Of a stretch of 64,000 bases of DNA, positions 35,001 to 45,100 are shown piece after piece. The first letter of the stretch is position 1, and each line of letters starts with the position of its first letter. Made by a program: the position numbers and the translations under genes. The DNA is from Branchiostoma floridae (lineage: Eukaryota; Chordata; Leptocardii; Amphioxiformes; Branchiostomatidae). The notes below the pieces were generated by a model that did no database searches, had not been told where the DNA came from, and saw nothing but the letters and a program-made list of their open reading frames with translations. The stretch spans positions 19,947,279 to 20,011,278 of the forward strand of contig NC_049990.1 of NCBI RefSeq assembly GCF_000003815.2, read 5' to 3'.

Positions 35001-37490
35001 TTACCCCCCCCCCCCCTGGACCCGCAAGGGCCAACCCCGTAGTCTCCAAGCAGACCCTACGGTGCCTTAGAGATAGTACTAGTATTAAAGCTGGCCAAGG
35101 AGTGTAGCCGGCCAAAGAGAGTCAAACGGGCACTGGAGGCAGACCAGGTGGTGCCGCTATACTAAGTCCTTGGCCAGCTTTGATACTATCTCTAAGGCAC
35201 CGTAGGGTCTGCTTGGAGACTACAACCCCAGAGGGGGAAAGGGGGGGGGGGTTAGGAGAGTTGAGGTCCCAGGTTAGGGCGGGCACGGAAAGACTCAATG
35301 GTAAGACCAATTAGCACTGTGCCAAGCAGGGCATTCAACTCTGGAATGGTTCTAGGAAAAAAAAAAAGTAAAATCAAAAGCGTCTGTGCGTGCGTAAATG
35401 GTCTGGTAATTAAGGTGATGACTCTCCCAGGTACGCCCTTGGGCAGGTAAACTGCGTGTGTTTATGTGTGTTAATGTTATTAACAAGTGTAGAAAAGGTG
35501 AGGCGGGCGTTCCTCCTCCTTTCAGAGAGAGGGGGCCACTGCAGGTCTTTCAGTTTCTTTCTACACAAAACCATGCAAAGAAAAGTATATATAGTCATTG
35601 ACTCTCGTTGACTGAGCATGTTGAATCAGCTGTAGTATTCTCAGGCTTATATAACTAACGCTAACAGACAATCAATATTTCTATGCAGGAAATGCTTGTG
35701 AAAAAATTGTTAACTTTCTGACAGAATAAAAAAGTCAGATCACTCAGAAAAACAAAGTAGAGTTATACAAAATATAATTTTTTATAGAAGTTGTCTTACC
35801 GTTGTGACATTTAGATTAAAAGTGTAAGAACACGTCAGCAAAAGAACGTGAAAGAGCAATTTGCATATGTCATGTAATAGTATAAACAAACGTTGTCTGT
35901 GGTTTTACTGAGTGAGTAATATTTGCGTGTAGTTAATGCTATGCAAATATATGGGTAAATTTCGTTGCTCGAGTTTTGTAAGTTGCGTAAGGCATATGAT
36001 CGCAAAAAGTAAAAATCATATCATAATATTTTTTACGACTTCGGAAAACTAGAATATGTTAATGCCCAAAATATGAGAACACCAGACAACATCTAATGAA
36101 AGAAATTGACAACATATATGAAGACTACGGAATCCCTCAACAAGAAAGAACGATGGATGTTGTATCCCTAGCAGGAATGTGAAGCGACCTGACGAACGAA
36201 GCAAACAAAACACGGGCACACACCTGTCAGAATTTGGTCTGGTCCATTTACGACAAAACGCCTCATGTGCGGCATTTGGGAAAATGGCGGCTCGATTTGC
36301 CGATTCAAAACTACGGCGAAACTTTGCCTCTCAGACATGTCCAAACATGCGGCGTAAATTGTTTTCCATGCGAAAACGTTAGAGGGGCGTAAAAGGAAGG
36401 CGCCGTCTTTGTCAGTCGGTGTGGAAGTTCTAGAAATTCGCTGAAAGAAGGTCACTTTCAAGGTGCGTTCGCCATGTTTGTATGTCCCAACTTTGAGATG
36501 ATATAGAAAAAAAAACGAAAGCGGTGTCCAAAATCACAGTAATCTCCCGGGTAGGTAGATTAGTGACGAATATGATGCCGAAAACCGCACGTCGACACCA
36601 CTTTTGTTAAATGAGAGAGAGGTCCGAGAGTGCGGTCAGCCCTTGGGCGGTAGGCCAAGGTATTGTTGTCGGATCGCCCGTGCTGAAGCGCCCGGGTCGG
36701 TGTTCCGTGTGTGACCCGAAGAACCCGAATGAGAGCGGAAAGTTCCGACGGTGATTTCCGACGGATGCGAAAGGTACCCGAAGTGCGATTTTGCGACAAA
36801 AACCGACTGAGGGCACGCACTCGGCATGCGTTGCACACGTAACCAAAAGACCACGTGACCCCACCAACGTCTGACAGGGCCTATGAGGTAAGTTTGCCCG
36901 TGCAAAAGGATGTATTTGGCGTTCACCAAATACATTGAAGACACGAGAAGGTTCGCCGAGCAGGTCTAGAATACCCCAAACACGCATATGCAAAGCACCA
37001 GTGTACAAGCACCAGCGAGGTCAACAAATCTAAGAGCACCCAGCAGAAAAAGCACCAAGAGACCATGTCTAGCGGAGAAGTAGACGTAAAACAAGGACAT
37101 CAACAACAACAACAACAGAATATGCTTGTCTTTCATAGCAATTTATGACTTGTGTTTGATCGCATCTGGCATCTTTTTGATTTGTTTTACAATTTAACGA
37201 TTCCATGTGAAAAGTTACTTATGATTTACGAAACACTTTGGCCAAACGTTTTGAAACTACGGTATATACAAGAAGTGCGACAGAGTTCTGACAGCAGACG
37301 ACTGGCCGACCGCCCCCCTCCCACCTTTCGGATGGCAAATTTCAGACGGAAACCAAAGTATTTCCTCCACTACTTAAACAAATCTTGGCAGTCCGTGAGT
37401 TTCCTTACCTTCGTACTGAAGATTCACGATGATGACAACCAGAGGAATCGAAGACAGCAGGCGATAAACGCCCAACGTTTCCCAAGACAT
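22875..37490 (-). CDS. DNAJC3: DNAJC3 / p58IPK: ER-lumenal TPR co-chaperone with J domain
   Basis: Exons, 5' to 3': 37490-37409, 34947-34834, 34187-34063, 33475-33401, 32906-32763, 31341-31160, 30168-30049, one of 29551-29446 or 28831-28726, 27850-27730, 26698-26566, 25757-25609, then 25014-24860 or 23017-22875. All phases agree, giving 501 or 497 residues (human is about 504). Residues 1-25 form a hydrophobic signal peptide. The middle is TPR-like. The J domain spans about 390-455 with HPD at 420-422, within AEWHPDNF. The C terminus is Gly/Asn/Phe-rich and ends FKFHFN. In animals DNAJC3 binds unfolded proteins in the ER lumen, delivers them to BiP and limits PERK/PKR signalling. It is the divergent neighbour of DZIP1, and an ER-stress element lies upstream. 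Identity is secure; splice choice is inferred. Confidence 0.95.
23035..23138. repeat. Local duplication, copy 1 (intronic, upstream of exon 12b)
   Basis: Closely matches 23352-23456: both contain 'acacatttagtacaattatc', 'gggtccttttctt', 'taaaaccatgt.cata' and 'gtcagtgaaagaagaaga'. The copies are about 315 bp apart. Copy 1 borders the exon 12b acceptor. Confidence 0.75.
23352..23456. repeat. Local duplication, copy 2
   Basis: Partner of 23035-23138; see that entry for the shared blocks. It has no coding content. Confidence 0.75.
23793..24430. mobile_element. Foldback MITE with TTAA ends
   Basis: Starts TTAAGGTATTTCGGTTGGCT and ends in its complement (AGCCAACCGAAATACCTTAA). The two arms stay complementary nearly to the centre at about 24090-24110, including a shared ATGATGACGTCATCA-type block and 'gggccaaatt'. 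TTAA at both ends suggests piggyBac-type integration. It sits in the intron between exons 12a and 12b of DNAJC3, where its transcript could fold into a long hairpin. Confidence 0.85.
24453..24651. mobile_element. MITE with TACTGTAAATG ends, copy 1
   Basis: Inverted ends TACTGTAAATG and CATTTACAGTA. The interior is marked by GTTCGCGG, CGCGAAC and ACCGCGAA motifs. It is the same family as 32985-33190, with inverted interior order. It lies about 210 bp past the exon 12a stop, so it may be inside that isoform's 3' UTR. Confidence 0.8.
24860..25014 (-). CDS. DNAJC3: DNAJC3 alternative terminal exon 12a (proximal)
   Basis: Acceptor CCCCCCAG| before 25014, phase 1, 50 codons and TAG. It encodes EKRQKFDNGEDPLDPEEQQ and a Gly/Phe-rich end, also finishing FKFHFN. 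It duplicates exon 12b with a longer linker (PFGPGGGNGFNGF). Being first, it would end the message unless skipped. Confidence 0.85.
25609..25757 (-). CDS. DNAJC3: DNAJC3 exon 11: J-domain core with HPD
   Basis: Encodes NARKREIEKAYRKLAAEWHP then DNF and on to EVLADP. The His-Pro-Asp triad that stimulates Hsp70 ATPase is present. Acceptor CCACAG|, donor CCTG|GTAAGT. Confidence 0.93.
25858..26090. repeat. Interspersed repeat related to 51785-52043 (one end)
   Basis: Shares 'ttccag/tttcag', 'tataaaatgct', 'agtgccagggttggctgctg', 'aagtccctaacttcc', 'gtgcgctac' and 'gggatatatc' with 51785-52043. The left end TTAACCCTTAAACTGCCAGA is present; the matching right end is not. Confidence 0.75.
27730..27850 (-). 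CDS. DNAJC3: DNAJC3 exon 9: last TPR segment
   Basis: Encodes LKDVPHAIKNCAEVLEMDEN and a following EALVDRAETYILAEEFER. This is a helix pair typical of TPRs. Phase 0 in, phase 1 out. Confidence 0.9.
28516..28705. repeat. Short tandem duplication (~115 bp) beside exon 8b
   Basis: Two copies: 'gattggttaagacagcaggcacagtt' region then 'gattggtcagatcatcatgca', repeated as 'cattggttaagacagacaacacagtt' then 'gattggtcagatcatcatgca'. It lies in the intron just downstream (on the minus strand) of exon 8b. Confidence 0.8.
28726..28831 (-). CDS. DNAJC3: DNAJC3 alternative TPR exon 8b
   Basis: 106 bp, acceptor TTTGTAG|, donor GAGAG|GTAAGC, enters at phase 2 and leaves at phase 0. It encodes YEEAIVKLEAALRLEPEIWA and ends in KSKICKSYRE. 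Partner of exon 8a, with the same length and phases. Confidence 0.9.
29019..29330. mobile_element. MITE of the CAGTCAAACC group, diverged
   Basis: Left part ACAGTCAAACCATGTACAAG then 'gaccacc' units; right part 'tgaccacctgtccatatagacc' and 'tccctgagtggtc'. These recall the CAGTCAAACCTG elements at 32257 and 41190. The ends are imperfect. Confidence 0.55.
29446..29551 (-). CDS. DNAJC3: DNAJC3 alternative TPR exon 8a
   Basis: 106 bp, acceptor TCTTACAG|, donor CTAAG|GTGAG, phase 2 to 0. It encodes YQEAIVKLEAALEAESQIWA and ends SKICRCYAK. Clearly paralogous to exon 8b (both begin Y.EAIVKLEAAL). Using both exons together would shift the frame. Confidence 0.9.
30197..30481 (-). mobile_element. tRNA-derived SINE (family 1), minus orientation, with target-site duplication
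   Basis: Flanked by TGTCAATGACA on both sides (30186-30196 and 30482-30492). At its 5' end on the minus strand are an A box (TGGCCTAGTGGATAG) and a B box (GTGAGTTCGATCCC). The 3' body contains 'gagatgggcgccgccctatg'. It lies in the DNAJC3 intron upstream of exon 7. Related to 33735-34015 and 45788-45960. Confidence 0.88.
31563..31839. mobile_element. MITE with TTTAAAGGCATACTACG ends
   Basis: Left end TTTAAAGGCATACTACGGA; right end TTCGTAGTATGCCTTTAAA, its near-exact complement. Inside is a small perfect hairpin, CCAAGGAGGTT and AACCTCCTTGG around 31620-31650. Confidence 0.78.
32254..32744. mobile_element. MITE with TACAGTCAAACCTGT ends (about 490 bp)
   Basis: Begins TACAGTCAAACCTGTCTATA and ends ACAGGTTTGACTGTA. 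Both sides carry 'gtggccac' and 'aaggga' motifs, and the ends abut TA, as Tc1/mariner-type elements do. It lies in the intron after exon 5 of DNAJC3. The same family is seen at 41190-41293, and a fragment at 20147. Confidence 0.8.
32985..33190. mobile_element. MITE with TACTGTAAATG ends, copy 2
   Basis: TACTGTAAATGCATTTAAGT at the left, GCATTTACAGTA at the right. The interior 'gttcgcggggatttaatttt' is the reverse complement of part of the copy at 24453-24651. Confidence 0.8.
33735..34015 (+). mobile_element. tRNA-derived SINE (family 1), plus orientation
   Basis: A box 'gcgcaatggccaagcgggtg' and B box 'gtgagtttgatccc', then the same body as the 30197-30481 copy, ending 'ggtgcaggaaggacttaa'. 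It lies in a DNAJC3 intron, opposite to the gene. A direct repeat around it was not found. Confidence 0.82.
35040..35222. mobile_element. Foldback element with perfect 39-bp inverted repeats
   Basis: 35040-35078 (starting TAGTCTCCAAGCAGACCCTA) is exactly complementary to 35184-35222. An inner pair, AGCTGGCCAAGGA and TCCTTGGCCAGCT, extends the stem. C-rich and G-rich runs flank it. The RNA would form a long hairpin in DNAJC3 intron 1. Confidence 0.85.
36160..37100. other. CpG-rich part of DNAJC3 intron 1, no gene called
   Basis: Noticeably richer in CpG than its surroundings, with a YY1-like AAAATGGCGGC at 36282-36292. Several ORFs of 90-130 codons arise on the minus strand but none shows a domain. 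It might be a secondary promoter or a repeat. Confidence 0.35.
37409..37490 (-). CDS. DNAJC3: DNAJC3 exon 1: signal peptide
   Basis: ATG at 37490, 27 codons plus one base, donor CGAAG|GTAAGG. The peptide MSWETLGVYRLLSSIPLVVI and the next few residues form a hydrophobic leader, matching the ER-lumen location of DNAJC3. Confidence 0.9.
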
Positions 37491-37545
37491 CTTGGCACAC
37501 TAGTCGAAATCACACATCACAACTTCCTACTTTGGACTAGTCCGT

Positions 37546-37564
37546 CGTGGGACCGTCTGATTGG
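37546..37564 (-). promoter_or_regulatory. ER-stress response element (ERSE) of DNAJC3
   Basis: On the minus strand the sequence is CCAAT, nine bases, CCACG, an exact match to the consensus CCAAT-N9-CCACG bound by NF-Y with ATF6/XBP1. It lies about 56 bp upstream of the DNAJC3 ATG and in the gene's own orientation. Vertebrate DNAJC3 is induced by the unfolded protein response. Confidence 0.85.
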
Positions 37565-37734
37565 TCGTTATAGTGACCTATGACCTTATACTTTTATTTT
37601 CGCATAAATATCAAAATGAAGTTAAATGTTTCCATAGAAGCTCTTAGTTTTTATCAAACTTACAAGATTTTAACAAAAATACATTATTAGATTGTTTTAT
37701 GTATTTTTTTGTGTGAAATTATTTGTAGTTTTAG

Positions 37735-37781
37735 AAATTTCCCAGCATGCCGTGAGATGTAAACGAATTTCAAAGATGGCG
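37735..37781. promoter_or_regulatory. ZNF143-like and YY1-like sites in the shared DNAJC3/DZIP1 promoter
   Basis: AAATTTCCCAGCATGCCGTG at 37735-37754 resembles the ZNF143/Staf site (AATTCCCAGCATGC core). CAAAGATGGCG at 37771-37781 resembles the YY1 site and points toward DZIP1. Both factors are typical of bidirectional and housekeeping promoters. Confidence 0.65.
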
Positions 37782-37902
37782 TCTGTTTTGAACATTTTTT
37801 TGCATGTGGATTGTGGAATTTCGCAGTTTTCCGAGATATCAAGGCGGTGAATCGCACTCAAACACTACAGCGAGACAGTGGGGGAAGAATACACACTCTC
37901 TG
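37782..37902 (+). other. DZIP1: Probable non-coding first exon of DZIP1
   Basis: The donor CTCTG|GTAAGA at 37903 follows the YY1-like site by about 120 bp, and no ATG frame continues into DZIP1. A 5' UTR exon spliced to 39150 is the simplest model. Its start is not known. Confidence 0.45.
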
Positions 37903-39149
37903 GTAAGATTTATTGGCTTATCACACGTTTTGTGAACTTGTGGCGAGACGTTTTTGTCACCTAATTGCTAATCGCTAAGGTAAACAACTTGACTTTGCAG
38001 CATATACTCTCTACTTACTAAGGGCGGGGCCTAACCTCTGGACTTACTGTCTTGTGATTTACATCTGCTTATAGACTTTGAACAGGTGGTTGCGTTTAGC
38101 TTTGCCTACGCCCACTGTACATTTACATGGTGATTCGTCTGTTATTTTTGTTCACGCTTCAAATTATATGTTGCATGACGTTGTGTCAAAAGTATGCGAT
38201 AAGACCTTTGTGCGTTTTTGATGAATATTGTTATTCAATCATTGTAAAAACGTCTCTATCCAGAGCTTTGAGGCCAGTTGATAAAGCGAATTACATTTTT
38301 ATGATATGGCGTAACAGTATCAGTCACTATTGTTTTTTTTTTTTGTTGTTTTTTTGTAAATTCTTTATTTGATTTTAGATCATAAGCCGTTTCATCTTTA
38401 GTTGATTGCTTTAAGTGTTGCCCAAATAGAATTGGCAGGTGTTTGGACAGTGATAGAAATAATACCAGAGAGTATAAAAATACCTTATGATTCTACAGTA
38501 CGACAGGTTGGTTAGAAATCTGTCACATATTGACATAATCTTGTCGTTTCCTTTGTTCTGCAGTGGGCAATGCAACAGCTGTTACCAAACTATAAAAGAA
38601 AGATCATTAGGGCCTGGTAGCTAGTGCATTGATGTAATCTAACAACTGGAGCTAATCTTTTTTTTTGCCTGCCATACTCATGGACCGCTCCATGCAGGCT
38701 TTTTTACTTTTTAGCTACTACTAGGATTTTGTTATAGGGAGTCCTTATTTATCGGTGAGTCATGGTAAGTGACAATTGTAAGGGGATCTGGGTAGTCCAC
38801 CTTTCATGGTGCAGAGTTTTTGGTACTTTATAGTGTATTCTAATAAGGTATCCTGAGGAGCAAAAATACTGTTACAGAGGTCACAACTTAAAACAAAAGA
38901 CTGTAAGTAACCATAAATGACCTAGTGGCCTCCCTGGTCAACCAGAATTTCATGCTGCTCCCCAGTGTAAGGGTGTCCAGTGCATCAAATTTCTTGTTAT
39001 TTTAAGAAAAGCGTGTCCAGATGACCCATGATGCCTGCCTTGCTAAAAGCCTGGCTCTATGTATATCCATGTATATATATATAGTCTATATAATAGGTGT
39101 ACAGTGCTGGCTCTTATATAATCAAAGCTTTCATCCTTTGCCTTCCAGT
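37903..39149. other. Intron 1 of DZIP1, no feature recognised
   Basis: AT-rich, with T runs near 38330-38350. No exon, inverted repeat or SINE was recognised. Confidence 0.5.
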
Positions 39150-39171
39150 GGTTAGTGCTGTGAGGTGAGTT

Positions 39172-42100
39172 ATGACTGCCATGATGCCGGGACAGTACAG
39201 CTATGGTCCAGCCCAGGGACAGTCTTACGGATACAGGACCAGCATGGGAGCTAATGGGACAGGTGGGTACAACAAGTCGCAATAATGACAATAACTTGAA
39301 TAAGCTGAATAACTCTGATTTGGTAATAACTGGAAGTACAAACTGCTAATTTATCTAAATTCTAATGTTTCTGATACCAGATGCAGCTCTAGAATGCCTT
39401 AAAATTGGTTTCTTTGTAGAGATCAAATGCCAGCTGTAAAGCAAGAGTTGAAATTGAAGAAACACACTTAGTAGAAGAATGTTATATTGGGAGCAAATGT
39501 CTGTCTGTTTTCCTTCACATTTGCAGTTTTATTAAAAGTGTATTTTACTTCTTTTTTTACAGGTTTCCAATTTAGGAAAAGGTTTGAAAGAGTAGACTGG
39601 AGAAAGATAGGTAAGACATGATGTGTGATATATTCTTAATCTTATGATAAAATACATGAGAAAAAAGAGTTCTATAGATAATGAGAATAAAAATCAAACA
39701 TCCAGATTTGAATCTTGACATAGTCTATGAAAATTAATGATTTAGATCTAATGCTATTTTGCTTGTTCTTGTTGTCATGTTTTGGTAGCCTCAGTTGATG
39801 TTGACCGTATCTCCCGGGAGCTGGACTTCCACAGTCTTCAGGACAACATCATGAACATCACCTTCTGTGATATACAGCAGGAAGTGGTCAGTTCTAAGGC
39901 AATTTTTAAAACCTTACGTAACTTTAAGCAGATCGATCGGGAGTAAATTAAAGGCAACTTGTCCCAAGCCCAAAGGTCTGTAAACAGTGTCGGAATTACT
40001 ATGTTGACTTAGCTGACCCTTGTATCATACATGTATATTGAAAAGATACATTTGTTACAATTTTGTATATATCTTGTTTATTATGCAATGCAAGCATTAT
40101 TCAAATGATTTATATGGCCAACTATAATAAACACAAAATAGTGATACAGTGTAAATCTTAACATTCTACTGACTAAACAATGTAAGATATATGTATATAT
40201 AGAGAGAAAAGCTATTGTTAAACTTAAAGTTAATGATATAAAAAAACTGTAGTTTAGTTCACATATACAACCTAGACTAGGATGAGCATTACACTGTGTT
40301 GAAAATGAAAATGATGCTTTTTTTCTTGCAGGATTTGAGAATGGTAGACCCCACTTTTGTCAAATTGTTTCGCCTGGCACAGCTCACAATAGAGTATTTG
40401 TTGGTAAGTAAAAAGTGTAATTTGCTATTCAGGATAAAGCGGTTGTATTTAGATTTTCCTGTGTTCTTCATTATGATAAATATTGAAAAGGCTTGTAATT
40501 TTTTTCTAAGAATGTAAAGAAAAAGATCATCTAAATTGATTGAATCATCTGAAAAAAAACTGTTACAAAATGTATAGATCATTTTACTGTTGATTTTCTT
40601 AGAATAACTCTATATTTCTACCCCTGTTTTCCCAGCATTCACAAGACTACCTGACTAACATTGTGGGTTCACATGATGAAAAACTCAGAAAAGCTAATGA
40701 GGTAAGATTAAGAACATCATATCATAAATTCATAAAACAATATTATCTAACATGATGTCAGGGAGGACAGATTGTTTATGCTTTCTGTTTGTATGTCTTT
40801 CATCATCATCAACAGTCAATAGCAGTATAAGTATACTATAACGTATAAGCTTTACATGTGTATTATACAGGCAAGTGGATTACAAGAATGAGATGTCACA
40901 TACATGATCTATGCTAGATGCTACATGTGCTAAGGTCTAACCATGTATATTTGACTTTGGGTGGGGAGTGGGGTGGTCAAAGGCTCTGCCGTCCAATACA
41001 TTGTACTGTGCATTAGAGGTGCACAGGTGGACCATTGCCCCTACAGCCCAAGACAAGAAAGGTCATGGCACCACTTTTACCTTTTACCAGTTTTTTTCTG
41101 TACTTCACTAAAATGATCTTATGTTATGTACATGTATAAGTATAACATTCTCAGAACATCACAAACATAGGCATAATTGTAGAAAGTACAGTCAAACCTG
41201 TATTAGGGGCCACGATCTATACAGAGGCCACCTGTCTGTAGTGGCCAAATTTGTCCGGTCCCTTGAGTGGCCGCTATAGACAGGTTTGACTGTAACTTTT
41301 TCATGTTTGACACCAGGAACATGAGAAGACCAGACAGGAGATGGGGAAGCTGAAAGAAGAGCTGCAGAAGGTGAAACAGGAGAGCAGGAAGAGGAAGAAG
41401 ATGTTAGCAGCTCAACAACTCATCATGCAGGCTGGAGCAAACAACTACCACAAGGTGCATGTAGACACATGTCAAACTCTCAGTTAAATGTAGTAATGCT
41501 TAATAGCAAATAGTATAATCTTTTTATACAAATCACATAATGGAAAAGTCAGGTTACACAGTATATGCTCAAAGCTAGAAAAGTATATTACTTTAAGGGG
41601 TAAGCCACCACTGCACTGTAGTTTTTTCTGTTTTGAATAGAAAATAAACTACCACAACTAACTGTGAATTACTGTAAAATGACGATGAAGGCTAAACATT
41701 CAATTTGAGGTAACAAGTTACTGTATGCAAGGTAACAGGTGCTCAAGCAACTGGATGAAATTTGGAAACAGTCAGTCGTTTCAGACAGCATTCACTGAGA
41801 GCAGAAGTTCTAACCCTGCTTTGGTATAGTTTGAACTTCAAGCTTAAGGTTAATGCTTTAGTCCTTTCAGGTTTGGGATGTAAAGCCAATGGTGCCATGT
41901 GTATGGGTGCATCAGACTTCTGCATGCAAAAGAACCCAACATACTTCTTGCAATTTAGATATCAATAGAGATGTCCCTTTGTCTTATAATTCTTTTCTAC
42001 CGACTGTGTTTTAATTTTGTCCCTCTATGACTTTGTTTCCAGTGCCCCCACTGCAACAAGGCCTTCCTGAACTCCTCCTTCCTACAACAGCATGTGTACA

Positions 42101-45100
42101 GGAGGCACCCGGAGTCTCTACCCCCCTCCGATGCCACCATGGTACAGTCCAGGGCTGCCACTCAGAAACTGGAGGGAGAACTCACAGAGATCAAGGAGAG
42201 ACTCAGACTCACTGAGTCACAACTACAGGTGAGGAGAAGGCTTTTGTTGACATATGTCAATCATTGTGCTTTTGATTTACATTTTTTAGGGTCAAAGAAC
42301 AACATTAGCGATTTTAGCAGTCTGGAAAAAAAGGCACGAAACAGTCGCCAAATAGCAAATATTCTTTGTATACAACCTAGTGTTTTAGTCAACCTATGAT
42401 TCAGTGACTTCTGTCACCTTCCTCAGGGCAATTCTGACTGACTGATTAACATTGCACTGCAGCATAGGTGGCGCTGCTTACAGATGCAGTCCTAAACACA
42501 AAGTATTTACCTATTTACAAAGTGTACATGTAGATAGTAATGTGGTGTTAATAGTGTGGTCCCAAACTCCAAAGACAAAGGAGTGTATCGTGTACATAAA
42601 TGTTCTCAAGTAACAAAAATAACACAACAAGTGTCATCTACCTGTTGTCCCTAATGTTAAAACTGTTATTTTTAGGATGAGAGGAATCAAAGAAACCTGG
42701 GGATTGCTCAGGACATGGAAAAACAACAGAGAGTACAGGACCAGAGCAGGAAGGAGATGGAGGCATGGAAGGACCTGCAGGAGAAGAAATATCAGGTGGG
42801 GATCACATGACTATCACATGATGGTCACATGGCAATCACATGATGGTCACATGACAGTCACATGATGGTCACATGATGGAGTGTCCTCTTGAAGTGAACA
42901 TTGGTATCGTGGCTGTAGACTCATATAAAGAGTATAGATACAAATCATATTTAAGCATATTGTGTGCATTTTAAGAAAGCCAGAAAGATGATATTAGTTT
43001 AGACAATATGAGCTAAAAGTTTTGAATCCATGTTGCATAATATTATGTGTATTTTAAGAAAGCCAGAAGGGAGACAGTCATAATCTGCATGACAAGAGTC
43101 TCAAGATTTGAGTTTTTTTCTAATATTGTTAGTACACTTAGAATAGCTGATAATATTTATTATGATAATATGACAATGTATTTCAAGAAAGTCAGAAGAA
43201 ACACTGTCACAATACATTACAAGCTAAAAGTTTTATTATCCCCATGGCAAATGTAGATGTACATGTATCTGAGTCTCAAAATTTGAGGGTTTTCTTTTAC
43301 TACAGGAACAAATGGAAAAGATGAGCAACATGTTTATGAAGGAGCTAAAAGAGGTGAACGAGAAGTACCAGGCATCCCAGAATGCATTGCTGGAGCTGCA
43401 GAAGTCCGGCCCGAGGTCAAACCTGGGCGCGTTACGGGACGACATGGAGGAGGAACGGGAGATGCTGAGGAAACAACAGGAGGAGGTGCAGCAGCTGAAG
43501 GAAGAGCTCAATGACAAGGTGAGAAAAGTTCTTTTCTTGACTCCAAATGCGTGGCGTCTGTGTGGCGCAATGGCTATAGCGTTGGAATCAGAATCAGTAG
43601 GTCCTGAGTTCGATACTCGCCATGCCCCTGCCCCCATGACGGTGGAGTGACGCCCACCGAGCCAGTGTGTCAGCATCTGAACACTTGTTTTTTTTTCCTG
43701 ACTCCAACTACAAAACGAAGGTTATGCCTGGCGTTGGTACACCCGATCCCTCGATCTCGGAAGTTAAGCAACGCGCAGTCCGGATAGCGCTTGGATGGGG
43801 GACCAACCAAGGACATCCGGATTGCTGTAGCCTCACGAAGTTTTCCACGAAATCGTCTTCCGGGAGGGACGTAAAACGGGGATCCCGTGCTCGAGGAGGT
43901 GCCTCGACCACGTTAAACAGCCTCATTACTCATACTTGGGGTACCTACTGGCTGGCAAAATACACCAGATGATTATTAATCTTGAACTTCAAAGCTATTT
44001 CAAGGCATCAAGTATGATATTGTGAATGCTCCATGGTCTGTCCCTCCATCTGGGGATGGAAATTTTCTTGTGGGGATGGAGTAAAATTTCACCCCATCAC
44101 ACTCACTCACTCACTATCCACTTTATAGTTTCCGTTGTTCCCTGTCTTACAAGGGTTGGACGTTACGGTAAGTCGTTTAGGTCTGATTGCTGATCTCCAT
44201 CTGCCTCTGTCTAAAATATGATCTTATGAAAATATGAAATAGATGAGAAGTTGAGAATATATTTTTGGAAGCCTTGAATGAGATTTGACAACAAAAATCA
44301 ACAAATTATGCTCCCAAACAATAGATGGTGTGACGTGTGTGTGATGATGGTGTGAAAAATTCAAGCCCTGTGTACATTTATGTCATTGATTTACAATTGA
44401 CTGGTTGTTTTACATTGTATAGATGGCAGGAATTGAGGCCAACATGAAGGGAGACTTGAAGTCTCAGCTGAATTCCCAGGAAGACAAGTGGAAAAACAGG
44501 ATGAGAAAGATGCAGGACAAACATACACAGGTATGGGCTAATTGAACCACACCTTACCTTTTTTATGTGTGACATGTTCTGCAGTTTTTGTTTGACCTGC
44601 TAGGTGGTGTGCATGCACTGTCAATCATCAATGATGTAGAAGATTTGGCATTGCAAATATAGAATTTAGCAAATTGAGAATCAGTATACCTTATCAGTGA
44701 TTGACATATTCTGCAGTTCTCTTTTGACCTGCTAGGTGATGTGCATGTACCATCCAGCATTTAATGATTTACATCATTTAGAAAAATTGCCATTTAACAT
44801 GAAAAATTTGACAAGTCAAGTATAACTGGTACCTTGACAGCTTTCTGCAGTTCTCTTTTGACCTGCTAGGAGGCATATGTGTATTACTGAGCATCAATTA
44901 TTTATAAGAATTAGTATTTGAAATGTAAGTTTTGACAAATCGTAAATTGTTTTTTTGTATTACTTTTTACACTGATGTTGCACAGTTCTAATTCATAGCC
45001 CCCTTTTTATGACTTGTTTCGTCTTTTTTAAGGAACTAGAGAAGATGAACAGTTTGCTGTCAGACTCGACCTCAGCGCTGCAGAACGAGCGAGAAGGAAT

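Noticed and set aside
36179-36400. Alternative first exon of DNAJC3 near a YY1-like site
   Set aside because: An ATG with donor CAG|GTGTGT at matching phase exists on the minus strand, but it lacks a signal peptide and one match in three is expected by chance.
43715-43830. 5S rRNA gene
   Set aside because: Similarity covers the promoter region but with many changes, no terminator T run, and it passes into a SINE body.
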